Shown piece by piece: positions 36,996-46,433 of a stretch of 64,000 nucleotides of DNA. This DNA is from Candidatus Nanosynbacter featherlites (GTDB taxonomy: Bacteria; Patescibacteriota; Saccharimonadia; Saccharimonadales; Saccharimonadaceae). The DNA is taken from NCBI RefSeq assembly GCF_005697565.1, contig NZ_CP040004.1, positions 124,001 to 188,000 on the forward strand, read 5' to 3'. Both the position numbers and the translations under genes were made by a program. Below the pieces are notes generated by a model that was given only the letters and a program-made list of their open reading frames with translations, ran no database searches and was not told the DNA's origin. Position 1 is the stretch's first letter, and the number at the start of each line of letters is the position of its first letter.

Positions 36996-38324
36996 ATGTT
37001 TGTACTTGAAATAATGCCGCTATTGGCACGAGCAGGCGGCGGTGGAAGTAGTTCTGGTGGTGGCTCTGGCGGTGGCGGAATTTTTGCCCTGCCGGCAGTC
37101 GTAGCTGCTGGTGTGGCTGGCTTTGTTCGCTCAAAAACAGGTTCCAAGGCTGCTGGTGTGGCAGTGGGTATGGCGGCTGGAACCGCGGTTAGCTTGTTAT
37201 ATCTTTGGGGTGGTACATTCGCTTTCATCGTGGCGATGATATCTACCGTCATCGGTGCGTTTGGTGGTGCGTGGGCTGATAAGCTAGGTCGGTTCCGAAA
37301 GGGCAGTGCAGCGGCACAGCGGTCCGTACAGCAGGCAGCGGCTTCGGACGCGGCGTGGAGCCCAGAGCGATTAACAGAGTATGCTGCGTCAATTTTTGGC
37401 AAGTTCCAGCACGACTGGCAGCAAATGGACGTAGCATCAATTCGAACTTACACCACACAGCGATATGCAAATCACATCAGCTTGATGCTATACGCCCTGC
37501 AACAGATGGGTCGAGCAAATCACATGAGCAATATTCGCATCAAGGAAATTATCATCACGTCTGCCCATGATGATGCTAATGACCAGCAAGATCGTGTCAG
37601 TTTTGGTATTCTGGCTCAGGCAAATGATCAATTGATTGACACAACAAGCGGTGATGTTTTGACGGCAACAACAGAGGAATTTGGTGAACAGTGGAACTTT
37701 GTGCGCCACGAAAACACTTGGCTACTAGACAGTATCGATCAAGCGACCGAAGAGGAGAGCATGTTAGTTCGGTCTTTGAGACAATTTGCCGCCGACAACA
37801 GGATGTACTTTAGTCCAGACTGGGGTAATTTGTTGCTGCCCACCAGGGGCCAATTGTTCAAAGTTGGCTTTAAAAATGCGGATATCAACAACCATATCAT
37901 TGGTTTTTGGACAGGTGATCTGCTGGTTCAGCTGTATACCTATCGTACTAAAGAAGACGAGTCAGGCGACCAATACGTGGTTGGGCAAATCAATCTGCCA
38001 AAATCATATGGTGGAATTTTAGTGGAGCGGCGTGGTAAACTCCTATCGCGCTTGAAAGCCCCGCGTGGATATAACAAAGTGTCTTTGGAATGGGGCGATT
38101 TCAATAAACGTTATCAAGTGTATGCGACTGACGAAAATCAAGTGACAAGTTTTGAGCTGCTCAACCCATCTTTTATGGCGTGGCTATACGACCAAGATAT
38201 TAAAGTGAACATTGAAGTGGTTGATAATGTCGTGTATCTCTATGCAAAATTGAGCGCCAATGAGCAGCGTTACGAAGCGATGCTGGAAATCCTGAAACGA
38301 AGTCACAAAGAACTAAAAATGTAA
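36996..38324 (+). CDS. Membrane protein with Tim44-like and DUF3137 domains
   Basis: A 442-residue protein. A short N-terminal hydrophobic segment and a Gly/Ser-rich stretch (GGGGSSSGGGSGGGG near 14-28) are followed by two transmembrane helices (about 30-90). A Tim44-like soluble domain (about 125-250: ERLTEYAASIFGKFQHDWQ, SFGILAQANDQLIDT, ENTWLLDSI) and a DUF3137-type beta domain (about 265-440) follow. In other bacteria Tim44-like domains are linked to membrane-protein handling. TATAAT lies 6 nt before the ATG, so the mRNA is leaderless. It is followed after 9 nt by the GalU-like gene. Confidence 0.75.
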   Translation: MFVLEIMPLLARAGGGGSSSGGGSGGGGIFALPAVVAAGVAGFVRSKTGSKAAGVAVGMAAGTAVSLLYLWGGTFAFIVAMISTVIGAFGGAWADKLGRFRKGSAAAQRSVQQAAASDAAWSPERLTEYAASIFGKFQHDWQQMDVASIRTYTTQRYANHISLMLYALQQMGRANHMSNIRIKEIIITSAHDDANDQQDRVSFGILAQANDQLIDTTSGDVLTATTEEFGEQWNFVRHENTWLLDSIDQATEEESMLVRSLRQFAADNRMYFSPDWGNLLLPTRGQLFKVGFKNADINNHIIGFWTGDLLVQLYTYRTKEDESGDQYVVGQINLPKSYGGILVERRGKLLSRLKAPRGYNKVSLEWGDFNKRYQVYATDENQVTSFELLNPSFMAWLYDQDIKVNIEVVDNVVYLYAKLSANEQRYEAMLEILKRSHKELKM

Positions 38325-38333
38325 GGAGAAATC

Positions 38334-39161
38334 ATGATCACTAAAGCTATCATCCCGGTTGCTGGTTGGGGCACGCGGATGCTGCCGATTACCAAATCAA
38401 TCGAAAAATGTATGTTGCCAGTGGGGACGCGTCCGGTGGTTGATTACATTGTGCAGGATATTGTTCGGGCGGGCGTGAAGGATATTTATTTCGTGGTTGG
38501 TGAGCAAAGCACTCAGGTGCAGAGCTACTACCGGTCAAATATCCAGCTGAATGATTATTTGCGGCGCGCTGGTAAACAGGACAAATTAGCTCTGGTAGCG
38601 CCGCTCCGTGACGTGCGAATACATTTTTTAACCCAGCCAAGTACTGGGGGTTATGGCACGAGCATCCCAGTGGGGTTGGCTAGCGAATTTATTGAGCCAG
38701 GCGAATCGGCCTTTGTAGTAATGGGTGACCAATTTTTCTGGCGCAGCGACGGTGGCTCAAATGCCGCAGACTTGGCAGAGCTGGTGAAAGCTCGCGGATT
38801 GTCGGCTGGGCTATTAGGCAATCCTGTTGAGGAAGCCTTTATTCCGCACACTGGCATCATTGAGACTGATGAGCAAGGCAATTTTGTGCGCATCATTGAA
38901 AAGCCAAAGCTGGAAGACGCACCGAGTAACCTCAACAATTCAAGCTTTTACGTTCTTAATAAAGAAATTTTTGAGTTAGCGCGGACATTGCCCGCTAATC
39001 CGCAGCGCGGTGAATTTGAGCTGACTGACGCCATCAACGCGTACATTGCCAGTGGTGGCGTCATCGCGGTGGGCGAGGCTAAGGGTGACTATATGGAATG
39101 TGGCTCGCCGAGTGGTTGGCTACGTGCCAATAATGCCATGGCTGAGCTGCAGAAAAACTAG
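38334..39161 (+). CDS. galU: UTP-glucose-1-phosphate uridylyltransferase-like nucleotidyltransferase
   Basis: A 275-residue sugar-nucleotide transferase. The signature AGWGTRMLPITKSIEKCMLP corresponds to the NTP-binding GxGTRxxPxTxxxPKxMLP motif, and VMGDQFFW is the metal-binding Asp region. A GalU-type assignment fits length and the EKPKLEDAPS region. The loop QPSTGGYGTSIPVGLA differs from classical GalU, so the exact sugar and base are uncertain. AAGGAGAAATC precedes the start. It would supply activated sugar for surface polymers. Confidence 0.8.
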   Translation: MITKAIIPVAGWGTRMLPITKSIEKCMLPVGTRPVVDYIVQDIVRAGVKDIYFVVGEQSTQVQSYYRSNIQLNDYLRRAGKQDKLALVAPLRDVRIHFLTQPSTGGYGTSIPVGLASEFIEPGESAFVVMGDQFFWRSDGGSNAADLAELVKARGLSAGLLGNPVEEAFIPHTGIIETDEQGNFVRIIEKPKLEDAPSNLNNSSFYVLNKEIFELARTLPANPQRGEFELTDAINAYIASGGVIAVGEAKGDYMECGSPSGWLRANNAMAELQKN

Positions 39162-39227
39162 TTGCATGTATCGTCTGTCTCTGTTATAATTGGTCACTGA
39201 TAGTAAATATATATATTAAGGAACGAA

Positions 39228-39533
39228 ATGAAAGCAGTCGTAAAAATCTCTGGCAAGCAATACATTGTCAGCGAAAAAGAGTCCCTCTTGGTGGATCTCC
39301 TCCCTGAAGGCACAAAAGAACTCACTCTCGACGCACTTTTAGTGATTGATGGTGATAAAACAAAAGTCGGTACGCCAACCGTCAAAGGTGTGGTGGTGAA
39401 GGCAAAGGTCGTTGAAGCAGAAGTTAAGGGCGACAAAATCCGCGTTATCCGCTACAAGAGCAAGAAACGTGTGCACAAAGAAACTGGTCATCGCCAGAAG
39501 TACGCCAAAATTCAGATTGCATCAATCAAATAG
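39228..39533 (+). CDS. rplU: 50S ribosomal protein bL21
   Basis: A 101-residue L21 protein: MKAVVKISGKQYIVSEKESL at the start and the basic RYKSKKRVHKETGHRQKY region near the end, which contacts 23S rRNA. AAGGAACG precedes the ATG; TATAAT near 39184 gives a longer, non-leaderless mRNA. The usual partner rpmA (bL27) is not next to it; an intrinsic terminator follows at 39542. Confidence 0.95.
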   Translation: MKAVVKISGKQYIVSEKESLLVDLLPEGTKELTLDALLVIDGDKTKVGTPTVKGVVVKAKVVEAEVKGDKIRVIRYKSKKRVHKETGHRQKYAKIQIASIK

Positions 39534-39541
39534 TTAAAAAG

Positions 39542-39570
39542 AGCCGCTTCCATCAGGGAAGCGGTTTTTT
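39542..39570 (+). terminator. Intrinsic terminator after rplU
   Basis: AGCCGCTTCC (39542-39551) pairs with GGAAGCGGTT (39557-39566) and is followed by TTTT. Confidence 0.9.
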
Positions 39571-39629
39571 GATGTCTGTTATTTCTGTTTCGCTCATGCT
39601 ATAATTAGGGCAGGTAAAAAGGGGAACGA

Positions 39630-40394
39630 ATGACAAAAATCATTGCGGTGACAAATCAAAAGGGTGGCGTTGGTAAAACAACGACAAGTGTTAATGTTGC
39701 GTATTATTTGGCAAAAAGTGGTAAGAAGACCTTGCTGATAGATTTTGACCCTCAGGGCAACGCGACCAGTGGTCTGGGGATTGATAAATCTAATCTATCA
39801 CGCACTATGACCGAAGTCATTACCGGCCAGGCGACGCTTCAAAGTGCCATCATCCAAACAGAATATAAAAATCTAGCGTTGGCTCCGTCTACGCCGCATT
39901 TGGCAAATACTGAGGTCGAGTTGGCGCAGGCTGAGGGTCGGTTCATCAGGCTGCGACGGGCTATCAACAATCTACAGGGGTATTATGATTACATCATCAT
40001 CGATAGTCCGCCAAGTTTGAGCCTGCTGACGGTTAATGGTTTGATTGCGGCAAACTATATTCTGTTGCCAGTTCAAGCAGAGTTTTACGCACTGGAGGGG
40101 CTTGGACAGCTACTCGAAACCATGAAATTGATACGCAAAGGACTCAACCCTCAACTAGACCTGTTGGGTGTGCTGCCAACCATGATGGACAGTCGTACAA
40201 CGCTGTCAACACAGGTTCATGAGGAGATCAAGAAGCATTTCCCAGATCGGGTTTTTCAAACCACCATTCCACGGAATATTCGCTTAGCGGAGGCGCCAAG
40301 CCATGGATTGCCGGTGGGCGCGTATGACCGCTTCTCCAAGGGTGCACGAGCATATAAGGCATTGACCAAGGAAATCATAGGGAGGATTGGCTGA
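39630..40394 (+). CDS. parA: Chromosome-partitioning ATPase ParA (Soj)
   Basis: A 254-residue deviant Walker ATPase. KGGVGKTTTSVN (11-22) is the P-loop with the signature lysine, DFDPQGNATSGLG is the Walker A' region and IIIDSPPSLSLL is Walker B. It binds DNA non-specifically in its ATP form and moves ParB-parS complexes. The TATAAT near 39598 is preceded by TGC; the ribosome-binding site is AAAGGGGAACG. The stop overlaps the parB start (TGATG). Confidence 0.93.
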   Translation: MTKIIAVTNQKGGVGKTTTSVNVAYYLAKSGKKTLLIDFDPQGNATSGLGIDKSNLSRTMTEVITGQATLQSAIIQTEYKNLALAPSTPHLANTEVELAQAEGRFIRLRRAINNLQGYYDYIIIDSPPSLSLLTVNGLIAANYILLPVQAEFYALEGLGQLLETMKLIRKGLNPQLDLLGVLPTMMDSRTTLSTQVHEEIKKHFPDRVFQTTIPRNIRLAEAPSHGLPVGAYDRFSKGARAYKALTKEIIGRIG

Positions 40395-41269
40395 TGAAAA
40401 AAGGATTGGGCCGTAGTTTTGATTCACTCATTCCGACGAATCTGATTGATGAGTCATTTGATCCAACTGCCAAGCAAGACGGCAGGCTCAGTCAGCTCAA
40501 ACAACTGCCAATTGAGCAAGTCATGGCTGACCCTGACCAGCCTCGTCGGATGTTTGACGAAGAGGCGCTTGACGAGTTGTCTGAGTCGATAAAGATTCAT
40601 GGTATTTTGCAGCCACTGGTAGTGACAGGCAAGGCGGGCGCCTATGTGATCGTTGCGGGTGAGCGTCGTTGGCGCGCCGCCCAGAGGGCTGGCTTAACGG
40701 AGGTGCCAGCGTTAGTGCGCACCTTGAGTGGTCAGCATCGTTTGGAACTATCTTTGATTGAAAACTTGCAGCGCCGCGATCTCAACCCTTTGGAAACTGC
40801 CACGGCGTACGCTAAGCTGCGCGATCAGTTCAACTTGACACTGGATGAAATAGGCAAGCGAGTTGGCGGCAAGTCAGTCAGTGCCATTTCCAATACTATG
40901 CGCCTTCTGAAGCTGCCAAAGGCCGTCCAAGAAGCTGTTTTTAGCTATAAAATTACTGAAGGCCAGGCCCGACCATTGATTAATGTGCCTCAAGAAGTGG
41001 CAGAAGAGCTGCTGGGAAAAATCATCACCGAGGGGTGGTCCGCTCGCCGCATTGAGCAGGCGATAGTCCTTTGGAAAGAGTCCAAAAACAATCCATTTGA
41101 AAAGCGCCGTCCAGTTGAAATTCCTCATGAGGAAGTGGTGCAAAATTTGACTAAGAAACTTAACTCCAAGATTAAAATTCGCACCAATACTCGTGGCGCC
41201 GGACAAATCATCATACCATTCAAAAATGCTGTTGATTTTGAACGCATTCATCAACTGCTGAAAAAGTAG
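40394..41269 (+). CDS. parB: Chromosome-partitioning protein ParB (Spo0J)
   Basis: A 291-residue ParB/Noc family CTPase clamp. The N-terminal domain has the CTP-binding GERRWRAAQRAG motif and ENLQRRDLNPLE, the middle has the helix-turn-helix that reads parS (LDEIGKRVGGKSVSAISNTM), and a C-terminal dimerisation domain follows. It is coupled to parA. No consensus parS palindrome was found in this window by eye. Confidence 0.93.
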   Translation: MKKGLGRSFDSLIPTNLIDESFDPTAKQDGRLSQLKQLPIEQVMADPDQPRRMFDEEALDELSESIKIHGILQPLVVTGKAGAYVIVAGERRWRAAQRAGLTEVPALVRTLSGQHRLELSLIENLQRRDLNPLETATAYAKLRDQFNLTLDEIGKRVGGKSVSAISNTMRLLKLPKAVQEAVFSYKITEGQARPLINVPQEVAEELLGKIITEGWSARRIEQAIVLWKESKNNPFEKRRPVEIPHEEVVQNLTKKLNSKIKIRTNTRGAGQIIIPFKNAVDFERIHQLLKK

Positions 41270-41875
41270 CTAAAATCCACGGATTTTATTGATTGGCCAG
41301 ATTCTCATGGAGACTGGTCCAACGATGTCGTACAGCGGTATTGGCCCCATACAGTTCCTGGAATCACACGAATAATTCTCTTGTCGGTGGTCGCCCATGA
41401 CAAAAATAGTTCCTTCTGGCACAGTGGTGTCGACATCGCCAGAGGTCGGTTGACCGGGCTCATTTTTATTCACTGTGGTATCAGGATTGAACCCGTGGAT
41501 GTGGGCGCTATTATATACCGTAACAACGCCGTCCTTAACCGTAACGCGCTCGCCAGCAAAGGCAATGACTCGCTTCACAATGTACTCATCTTTGTTTGAC
41601 GAAGAGTTGAAATTTGGGTTTTTAAAGACAATTGTCTGGCCTCTCTCAGGAACGTAGCGTTTGTTCTTGATTTGCGCCGCTGTCACTGGTAATCGATTGA
41701 CAATCAAGCGGTCGCCAGTATGCATGGTTGGTTCCATACTGGCACCTTGAACAGTAAAATTACGAAAAATAAAGGTGTTAATCAGCAGAGTGCTGATCAC
41801 CACGCCAACAACAAAAACGATTAGCCCCAAACTGTCACGAATCTTTGGGTGTCGATCAAGAAAAGTTGCATCCAT
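41270..41875 (-). CDS. lepB: Signal peptidase I
   Basis: A 201-residue S26 protease that cleaves Sec/Tat signal peptides. One N-terminal transmembrane helix (about 15-37) is followed by the catalytic serine S46 in GASMEPTM and the lysine K101 in YIVKRVIA; the MGDHRQ box is present. The C-terminal domain has an extra cysteine pair (NYSCDSRNCMG), possibly a disulfide made by the VKOR system. It converges on parB with no gap. TATACT lies 7 nt before its ATG, so the mRNA is leaderless. Confidence 0.93.
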   Translation of the reverse strand: MDATFLDRHPKIRDSLGLIVFVVGVVISTLLINTFIFRNFTVQGASMEPTMHTGDRLIVNRLPVTAAQIKNKRYVPERGQTIVFKNPNFNSSSNKDEYIVKRVIAFAGERVTVKDGVVTVYNSAHIHGFNPDTTVNKNEPGQPTSGDVDTTVPEGTIFVMGDHRQENYSCDSRNCMGPIPLYDIVGPVSMRIWPINKIRGF

Positions 41876-41917
41876 CCTATTTAGTATAGCCTGTATAGTG
41901 TGATATAATCAAGAGAT

Positions 41918-42691
41918 ATGGAGCTACTGCGAACCGTTAAACGCAAGTCATTTTTTAGTGAGGTGGTTTACCATCTTTTGAATATCAGCTTAGCTTTGGC
42001 ATTATTTGGTATTACACTCATGGTGCAATCACCGGTGGCTGCGGTGGTGCTGGTTATTTTGAGCAAATGGCGTGTACTGGCGGTGAGGCCGCGTTTTTGG
42101 TGGACGAATATCCAGTCTAACTTGGTAGACTTGATTGTTGGATTGAGCGTCGTGGCGTTGCTATATCTGTCCGTAGGCAACATTGCCGTCCAAATTGCGT
42201 TCACAGCCTTTTATATCATTTGGCTCGTCATCATTAAGCCGATGTCAAAACGTTGGCAAATGATGCTGCAGTCGGCTGTTGCTATTTTGTTTGGTACAGT
42301 GGCCCTATTCTCCATTGGCTATTTGCTACCAGATATTGCAGTTGTTGCTGGCTCAATGGTTATTGGCTATAGCGCAGCGCGACATTTCCTGGTTAGTTAC
42401 AAAGAAGATCAAACAGTTCTGCTGAGCTCCATCTGGGGGATTATGTTTGCGGAGATTGGTTGGCTGGCGTACTACTGGACCTTCGCCTATGCTATACCAG
42501 GACTCACCACAATCAAACTTCCGCAGGTGACTATTATTTTGCTTTTGATATCTTTCTTGGGTGAGCGGGTCTATCGGTCATGGAAGAAAAACGGCGCGGT
42601 TGTACGGAGCGAGATCATGCCGCCAGTCTTGTTTTCTGTGGCAGTGATAGGTGTTATATTACTATTTTTCAACACGGTAACGAGGATTTGA
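41918..42691 (+). CDS. Polytopic membrane protein, unknown
   Basis: A 257-residue protein with about seven hydrophobic helices and no recognised domain (LLNISLALALFGITLMV; SAVAILFGTVALFSIGYLL; FSVAVIGVILLFF). The first loop is basic (LSKWRVLAVRPRFWW). It lies 3 nt before the DegP-like protease gene, so the two are probably cotranscribed. TATAAT is 8 nt before the ATG (leaderless). It is divergent from lepB; both promoters share a 42-nt space. Confidence 0.65.
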   Translation: MELLRTVKRKSFFSEVVYHLLNISLALALFGITLMVQSPVAAVVLVILSKWRVLAVRPRFWWTNIQSNLVDLIVGLSVVALLYLSVGNIAVQIAFTAFYIIWLVIIKPMSKRWQMMLQSAVAILFGTVALFSIGYLLPDIAVVAGSMVIGYSAARHFLVSYKEDQTVLLSSIWGIMFAEIGWLAYYWTFAYAIPGLTTIKLPQVTIILLLISFLGERVYRSWKKNGAVVRSEIMPPVLFSVAVIGVILLFFNTVTRI

Positions 42692-42694
42692 TAG

Positions 42695-43861
42695 ATGACA
42701 GAGGTGGGGATAGAACAGCCAAATAACAGCAGGCAGGTGATTACGCTGTCACGGCGACGAATGATGGCTATCTGGGTTGCCATAGCAGCGCTATTTTTGT
42801 TGATGATTATGATTGGTAGTGTGCTGCTACTGATGGTGTTACGGCCAAAGCTCGCCAGTACACATGGTCCAACAGTTGATGGCAATCTGACGGTGACCGC
42901 TGAAGAGTCCAATGTGTCAAAAATTGTGAATCAGGTGTCTCCTAGTGTCGTATCAATTATCACTGTAAAAAGTAATGGTTTCAGGTCACAGGAGAGCGCT
43001 GGAACTGGCGTGATCATCAGTAAAGACGGCTATATTTTGACCAACAAACATGTAGTAAACGGTGGCCGATCCTTTCAAGTCATCACCGGGTCAGGCGATC
43101 GCCATACCAGTGTCAAATTAGTGGGAGTTGATCCACTAAATGACATCGCATTTCTGAAGATTAACGGTGTTGACAATCTGTCGCCAGCGACTATTGGCGA
43201 CTCAAGCACTGTTCGCGTGGGGCAAAAAGTCATTGCTATCGGCAATTCACTTGGTAAATTCCAAAACACTGTTACGAGTGGCATCATCTCAGGCAAGGGG
43301 CGCCCGCTCCAGGCTTCATCAGGTAGTGATGACGATCAAGATCAGAAGCCTGAATCATTAATAGACCTGTTACAGACTGATGCCGCCATTAACCCGGGCA
43401 ACTCAGGCGGTCCGCTGCTAAATATGGCCGGCCAAGTGATTGGTATTAACACTGCCATTGTCGAGGATGCTCAGAGCATTGGCTTCGCCATCCCAATAGG
43501 TGCAGCCAAAGGATTGATCCGCAGCGTTCTGGAAAAAGGTGAGATCAATAAATCATACATTGGTGTGCGCTATTTGGAGGTGACGCCAGAAACCCGGGCT
43601 GCAAATAAACTGTCGGTCAAAAATGGCGCTTTTGTCGGTGGCGTTTCTGGGCAATTGGTGCAGCAGGGTGGTCCAGCAGACAAGGCCGGGATCAAATCTG
43701 GTGATATTATCACCAAAGTTAATGATAAAACTATTGGCGAACATGGTGGTTTGACCAGCTTGATCGGTGAATATCTGCCAGGCGAAACTATCGAGCTGAC
43801 GGTTATCAGAGATAACAGAGAGCAGAAGCTGAGGCTAACGCTTGGTGCCTACAAATCGTAG
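42695..43861 (+). CDS. degP: Membrane-anchored DegP/HtrA serine protease with PDZ domain
   Basis: A 388-residue envelope protease. One transmembrane anchor (about 24-50), a trypsin-like domain with triad H119 (NKHVVNGG), D150 (PLNDIAFLK) and S237 (PGNSGGP), then one PDZ domain (about 290-385, GGPADKAGIKSGDIITKVN). It is likely to degrade misfolded exported proteins. Its last 27 nt overlap the 3' end of prmC on the other strand. Confidence 0.92.
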   Translation: MTEVGIEQPNNSRQVITLSRRRMMAIWVAIAALFLLMIMIGSVLLLMVLRPKLASTHGPTVDGNLTVTAEESNVSKIVNQVSPSVVSIITVKSNGFRSQESAGTGVIISKDGYILTNKHVVNGGRSFQVITGSGDRHTSVKLVGVDPLNDIAFLKINGVDNLSPATIGDSSTVRVGQKVIAIGNSLGKFQNTVTSGIISGKGRPLQASSGSDDDQDQKPESLIDLLQTDAAINPGNSGGPLLNMAGQVIGINTAIVEDAQSIGFAIPIGAAKGLIRSVLEKGEINKSYIGVRYLEVTPETRAANKLSVKNGAFVGGVSGQLVQQGGPADKAGIKSGDIITKVNDKTIGEHGGLTSLIGEYLPGETIELTVIRDNREQKLRLTLGAYKS

Positions 43862-44665
43862 CGCCACGATCAGCCCGCTGGTCTCCAAGCGTAAAAAGCC
43901 GTTTTGATTACCAAAGGCTACGATCGTCTGGTGTTGTTCTTCGTCTGCCTCGATGAATAGCAGTCCTTGGTTGGTCATATGCTTGGGTGCTTGTTGGATG
44001 AGCTCTCGGATTAGCTTAAGCCCACCCTCACTAGCGTACAAGGCTTCTGGCGGCTCGTGGCGCAGCTCTGGGGAGGTGTTTTTCCAGTCCTTGTCTACAT
44101 ATGGCAAATTCGCTAAGATACAGTCGAGCTTTTCAAATTGACCAAGTAGCAGCGATTGTTTTTGCGTGAAGACTTTGGCGCCCAGTTTTTTGGCATTTTT
44201 TTCTGCCACTGAGAGGGCCTTAGGGCTAATGTCCGATAGAACAACATGCCAATTATCTGATAGTTCAAGTGCTGCAGTAATTCCCAGGCATCCAGACCCG
44301 GTCCCTACGTCGATGAGTGTCCTTGGTTGGTTGTCTTGCGGTGCTAATCTCAGTAGCATATTGATCATTTCTTCTGATTCAGGGCGAGGAACCAAGACAC
44401 TGGGTGATACGTCAAATTCTCGTCCGTAAAATTCTTTCTTGCCCAGGATATACGCCAGCGGCACTCGGTCCAGGCGCAGACTGAGCCGCGCTTCGGCGAT
44501 ATCAACGCGTCGCGGATCAATCTCTTCATCTAGATGTGCATGGAGGTATGTTCGGTTTTTGCGCAGCGTGTTCGCTAGTAGTAGTTCTGCGTCAAGTTGT
44601 GCCGAAGTGATACCAGCGTTTTTCAGGTGCTCAGTGGCGTGTTTCAGCCAGGTTGATATATTCAT
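43835..44665 (-). CDS. prmC: Peptide chain release factor N5-glutamine methyltransferase
   Basis: A 276-residue AdoMet methyltransferase that modifies the GGQ glutamine of release factors. It has an N-terminal helical domain, VLVPRPESEEM, AdoMet loop IDVGTGSGCLGI (near 117-128) and the catalytic (N/D)PPY motif altered to NLPYVD. The prfA gene lies upstream on the same strand 600 nt away. TATAAT is 7 nt before the ATG, so the mRNA is leaderless. It overlaps degP tail to tail by 27 nt. Confidence 0.9.
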   Translation of the reverse strand: MNISTWLKHATEHLKNAGITSAQLDAELLLANTLRKNRTYLHAHLDEEIDPRRVDIAEARLSLRLDRVPLAYILGKKEFYGREFDVSPSVLVPRPESEEMINMLLRLAPQDNQPRTLIDVGTGSGCLGITAALELSDNWHVVLSDISPKALSVAEKNAKKLGAKVFTQKQSLLLGQFEKLDCILANLPYVDKDWKNTSPELRHEPPEALYASEGGLKLIRELIQQAPKHMTNQGLLFIEADEEQHQTIVAFGNQNGFLRLETSGLIVALRFVGTKR

Positions 44666-44737
44666 GTTGTTAATTATACCACAGTTAGTTCTATAGACAT
44701 AGTGTCATTGTAAAAATCATAGGTATGGTATAAAAGA

Positions 44738-44766
44738 TTGACAAATCAAGAAATAGATAGTATTAT
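44738..44766 (+). promoter_or_regulatory. Promoter of the gene at 44809
   Basis: TTGACA (44738-44743), a 17-nt spacer and TATTAT (44761-44766). Confidence 0.8.
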
Positions 44767-44808
44767 GTGAAGTGTTTATAACTCTGATGAGCAAAAGGGA
44801 GATGTGTT

Positions 44809-45258
44809 ATGACAGATGAAGCAAAAGGGGTGAGAGAAGCAGTGGATGAAATACCATACGATCATGAAGTTTGGGCTGACCTTATTCGTAACAATCAAGC
44901 GCTAACGATGAATGTTCAGGTAGACGATATGCTTGATATTGCTCAGGCTGCTAACCAATCTGGTACACAGTATTATGTGGCACCAGATGTTGAGGAGGCT
45001 TGTGCATTACGCGTTGCACATATACACCGCTCAAATATTTTTGATCGATCCTCCAAAGAAGAGAGCCCTGATGAGATTGAGAAGACAGAGAGACACTATG
45101 TTGAGCAGTTGTTTGATGCTAGTACTGCCGTGGTTGCTTTGGCGTTCAGGGGTGAACGTGGCCTAAGTCCTTTCTGGGAAGAGCTTGATGCACTGCGGCG
45201 AGAAGGGGAAAAAGAAAAATGGTATCAGCGATTCCTGAAAAAGGCACCGCGAGGCTAA
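44809..45258 (+). CDS. Hypothetical acidic protein, 149 aa
   Basis: A soluble, mostly helical, acidic protein with no recognised family (MTDEAKGVREAVDEIPYDHE at the start, a Trp-containing C-terminus). It has a strong promoter at 44738 and the ribosome-binding site AAAGGGAGATG. It stands alone between the divergent prmC gene and the convergent prfA gene. Confidence 0.65.
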   Translation: MTDEAKGVREAVDEIPYDHEVWADLIRNNQALTMNVQVDDMLDIAQAANQSGTQYYVAPDVEEACALRVAHIHRSNIFDRSSKEESPDEIEKTERHYVEQLFDASTAVVALAFRGERGLSPFWEELDALRREGEKEKWYQRFLKKAPRG

Positions 45259-45271
45259 AAGAGTGATAATA

Positions 45272-46357
45272 TTATGCTACTTGAGTGTGGCTTACAGTAT
45301 TCTTTGCCTTTAGCTCTCGCTCGTATCGCTGCAATTGCTCAATCAAATCGTCAATATCCCCGTTCATCGCCGCGGGGATATTGCTGCGGCTGTAGTGAAT
45401 GCGGTGGTCGGTGATGCGGTCTTGCGGGAAGTTGTAGGTACGAATCTTTTCGGAGCGGTCACCAGTGCCAACGAGTGAGCGTCGTTCGGCGCTTAACTTA
45501 GCATTTTCCTCATCGATTTTCATCTGTAGTAGGCGTGAACGCAGCACACTCATGGCTTTTTCGCGGTTCTTGATCTGTGACTTTTCGTCTTGGTTGGTCA
45601 CGACGATACCAGTTGGTAGGTGAGTGATGCGCACCGCCGAGTCGGTGGTGTTGACGCTCTGGCCACCATGTCCGCCCGAACGGAACACGTCAACGCGGAG
45701 GTCATTTGCATCTAGCTCGACGTCAGCCTCTTCGGCCTCTGGTAACACCGCTACGGTGACGGTGGAGGTGTGGACGCGGCCTTGGCTTTCGGTGACTGGG
45801 ACGCGTTGGACGCGGTGGACGCCACCTTCAAATTTCAATTTGGCGTATGGCGCGTCGCCCTTGACCATGAAAATAACTTCTTTATACCCGCCTGAGTCGT
45901 TGGCAGATTCGCTGATGAGCTCAGTCTTATAGCCATTTGCTTCGCACCAGCGTAGATACATGCGGTACAGTTCCGCCGCAAATAGCGATGCTTCGTCGCC
46001 ACCGGCGCCAGCACGGATCTCTATGATGATGTTTTTCTCGTCGTTTGGATCTTTTGGCGTCAGTAGGATGAATAATTCTTCTTCCAGCTCTGCCAGGCGT
46101 GCTTCAGTTTCAGTGATTTCGGCTTTTGCTAGTTCTGCAATTTCGTCACCGCCAGTCGCCAGCTGTCGTGCTTCTTCCAGGTTTTTTGTCAGTTGCTGAC
46201 GCTCCTTGGCTTTTGCTATCAAGGTTTCCAGTTCTGAAAAACGTTTATTCTTGGTGGTAAATTCTGGGTCGCTATATGCAGTTGGTTGTGCCAAAAAATC
46301 TGCCAAGATTTGTCTCTCGGCAATCAAGTCTTCTAAGTGTAATGCAATTTGTGCCAT
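45272..46357 (-). CDS. prfA: Peptide chain release factor 1
   Basis: A 361-residue RF1 that terminates translation at UAA and UAG. The catalytic GGQ lies in [10 protein letters not shown]. The codon-reading PxT motif is PVT ([10 protein letters not shown]), a variant of PAT. The frame extends upstream to 46453, but the start at 46357 gives the normal RF1 length and places TATAAT 9 nt before the ATG (leaderless). UGA stops in the window imply an RF2 gene elsewhere. Confidence 0.95.
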   Translation of the reverse strand: MAQIALHLEDLIAERQILADFLAQPTAYSDPEFTTKNKRFSELETLIAKAKERQQLTKNLEEARQLATGGDEIAELAKAEITETEARLAELEEELFILLTPKDPNDEKNIIIEIRAGAGGDEASLFAAELYRMYLRWCEANGYKTELISESANDSGGYKEVIFMVKGDAPYAKLKFEGGVHRVQRVPVTESQGRVHTSTVTVAVLPEAEEADVELDANDLRVDVFRSGGHGGQSVNTTDSAVRITHLPTGIVVTNQDEKSQIKNREKAMSVLRSRLLQMKIDEENAKLSAERRSLVGTGDRSEKIRTYNFPQDRITDHRIHYSRSNIPAAMNGDIDDLIEQLQRYERELKAKNTVSHTQVA

Positions 46358-46395
46358 ATGAGTTGTATTATAGCACAGAAGACGGGCGCCGTATA

Positions 46396-46424
46396 TTGAC
46401 AATTTAGACATTTGTGTGTATAAT
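46396..46424 (+). promoter_or_regulatory. Consensus promoter of the gene at 46434
   Basis: TTGACA (46396-46401), a 17-nt spacer and TATAAT (46419-46424), a perfect sigma70 consensus. The ATG follows 9 nt later, with no space for a ribosome-binding site. Confidence 0.85.
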
Positions 46425-46433
46425 ATTGTCAAT

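Noticed and set aside
39570..41300. parS site near parAB
   Set aside because: No palindrome close to TGTTTCACGTGAAACA was found by eye here or elsewhere; absence is not proof, since parS may be diverged.
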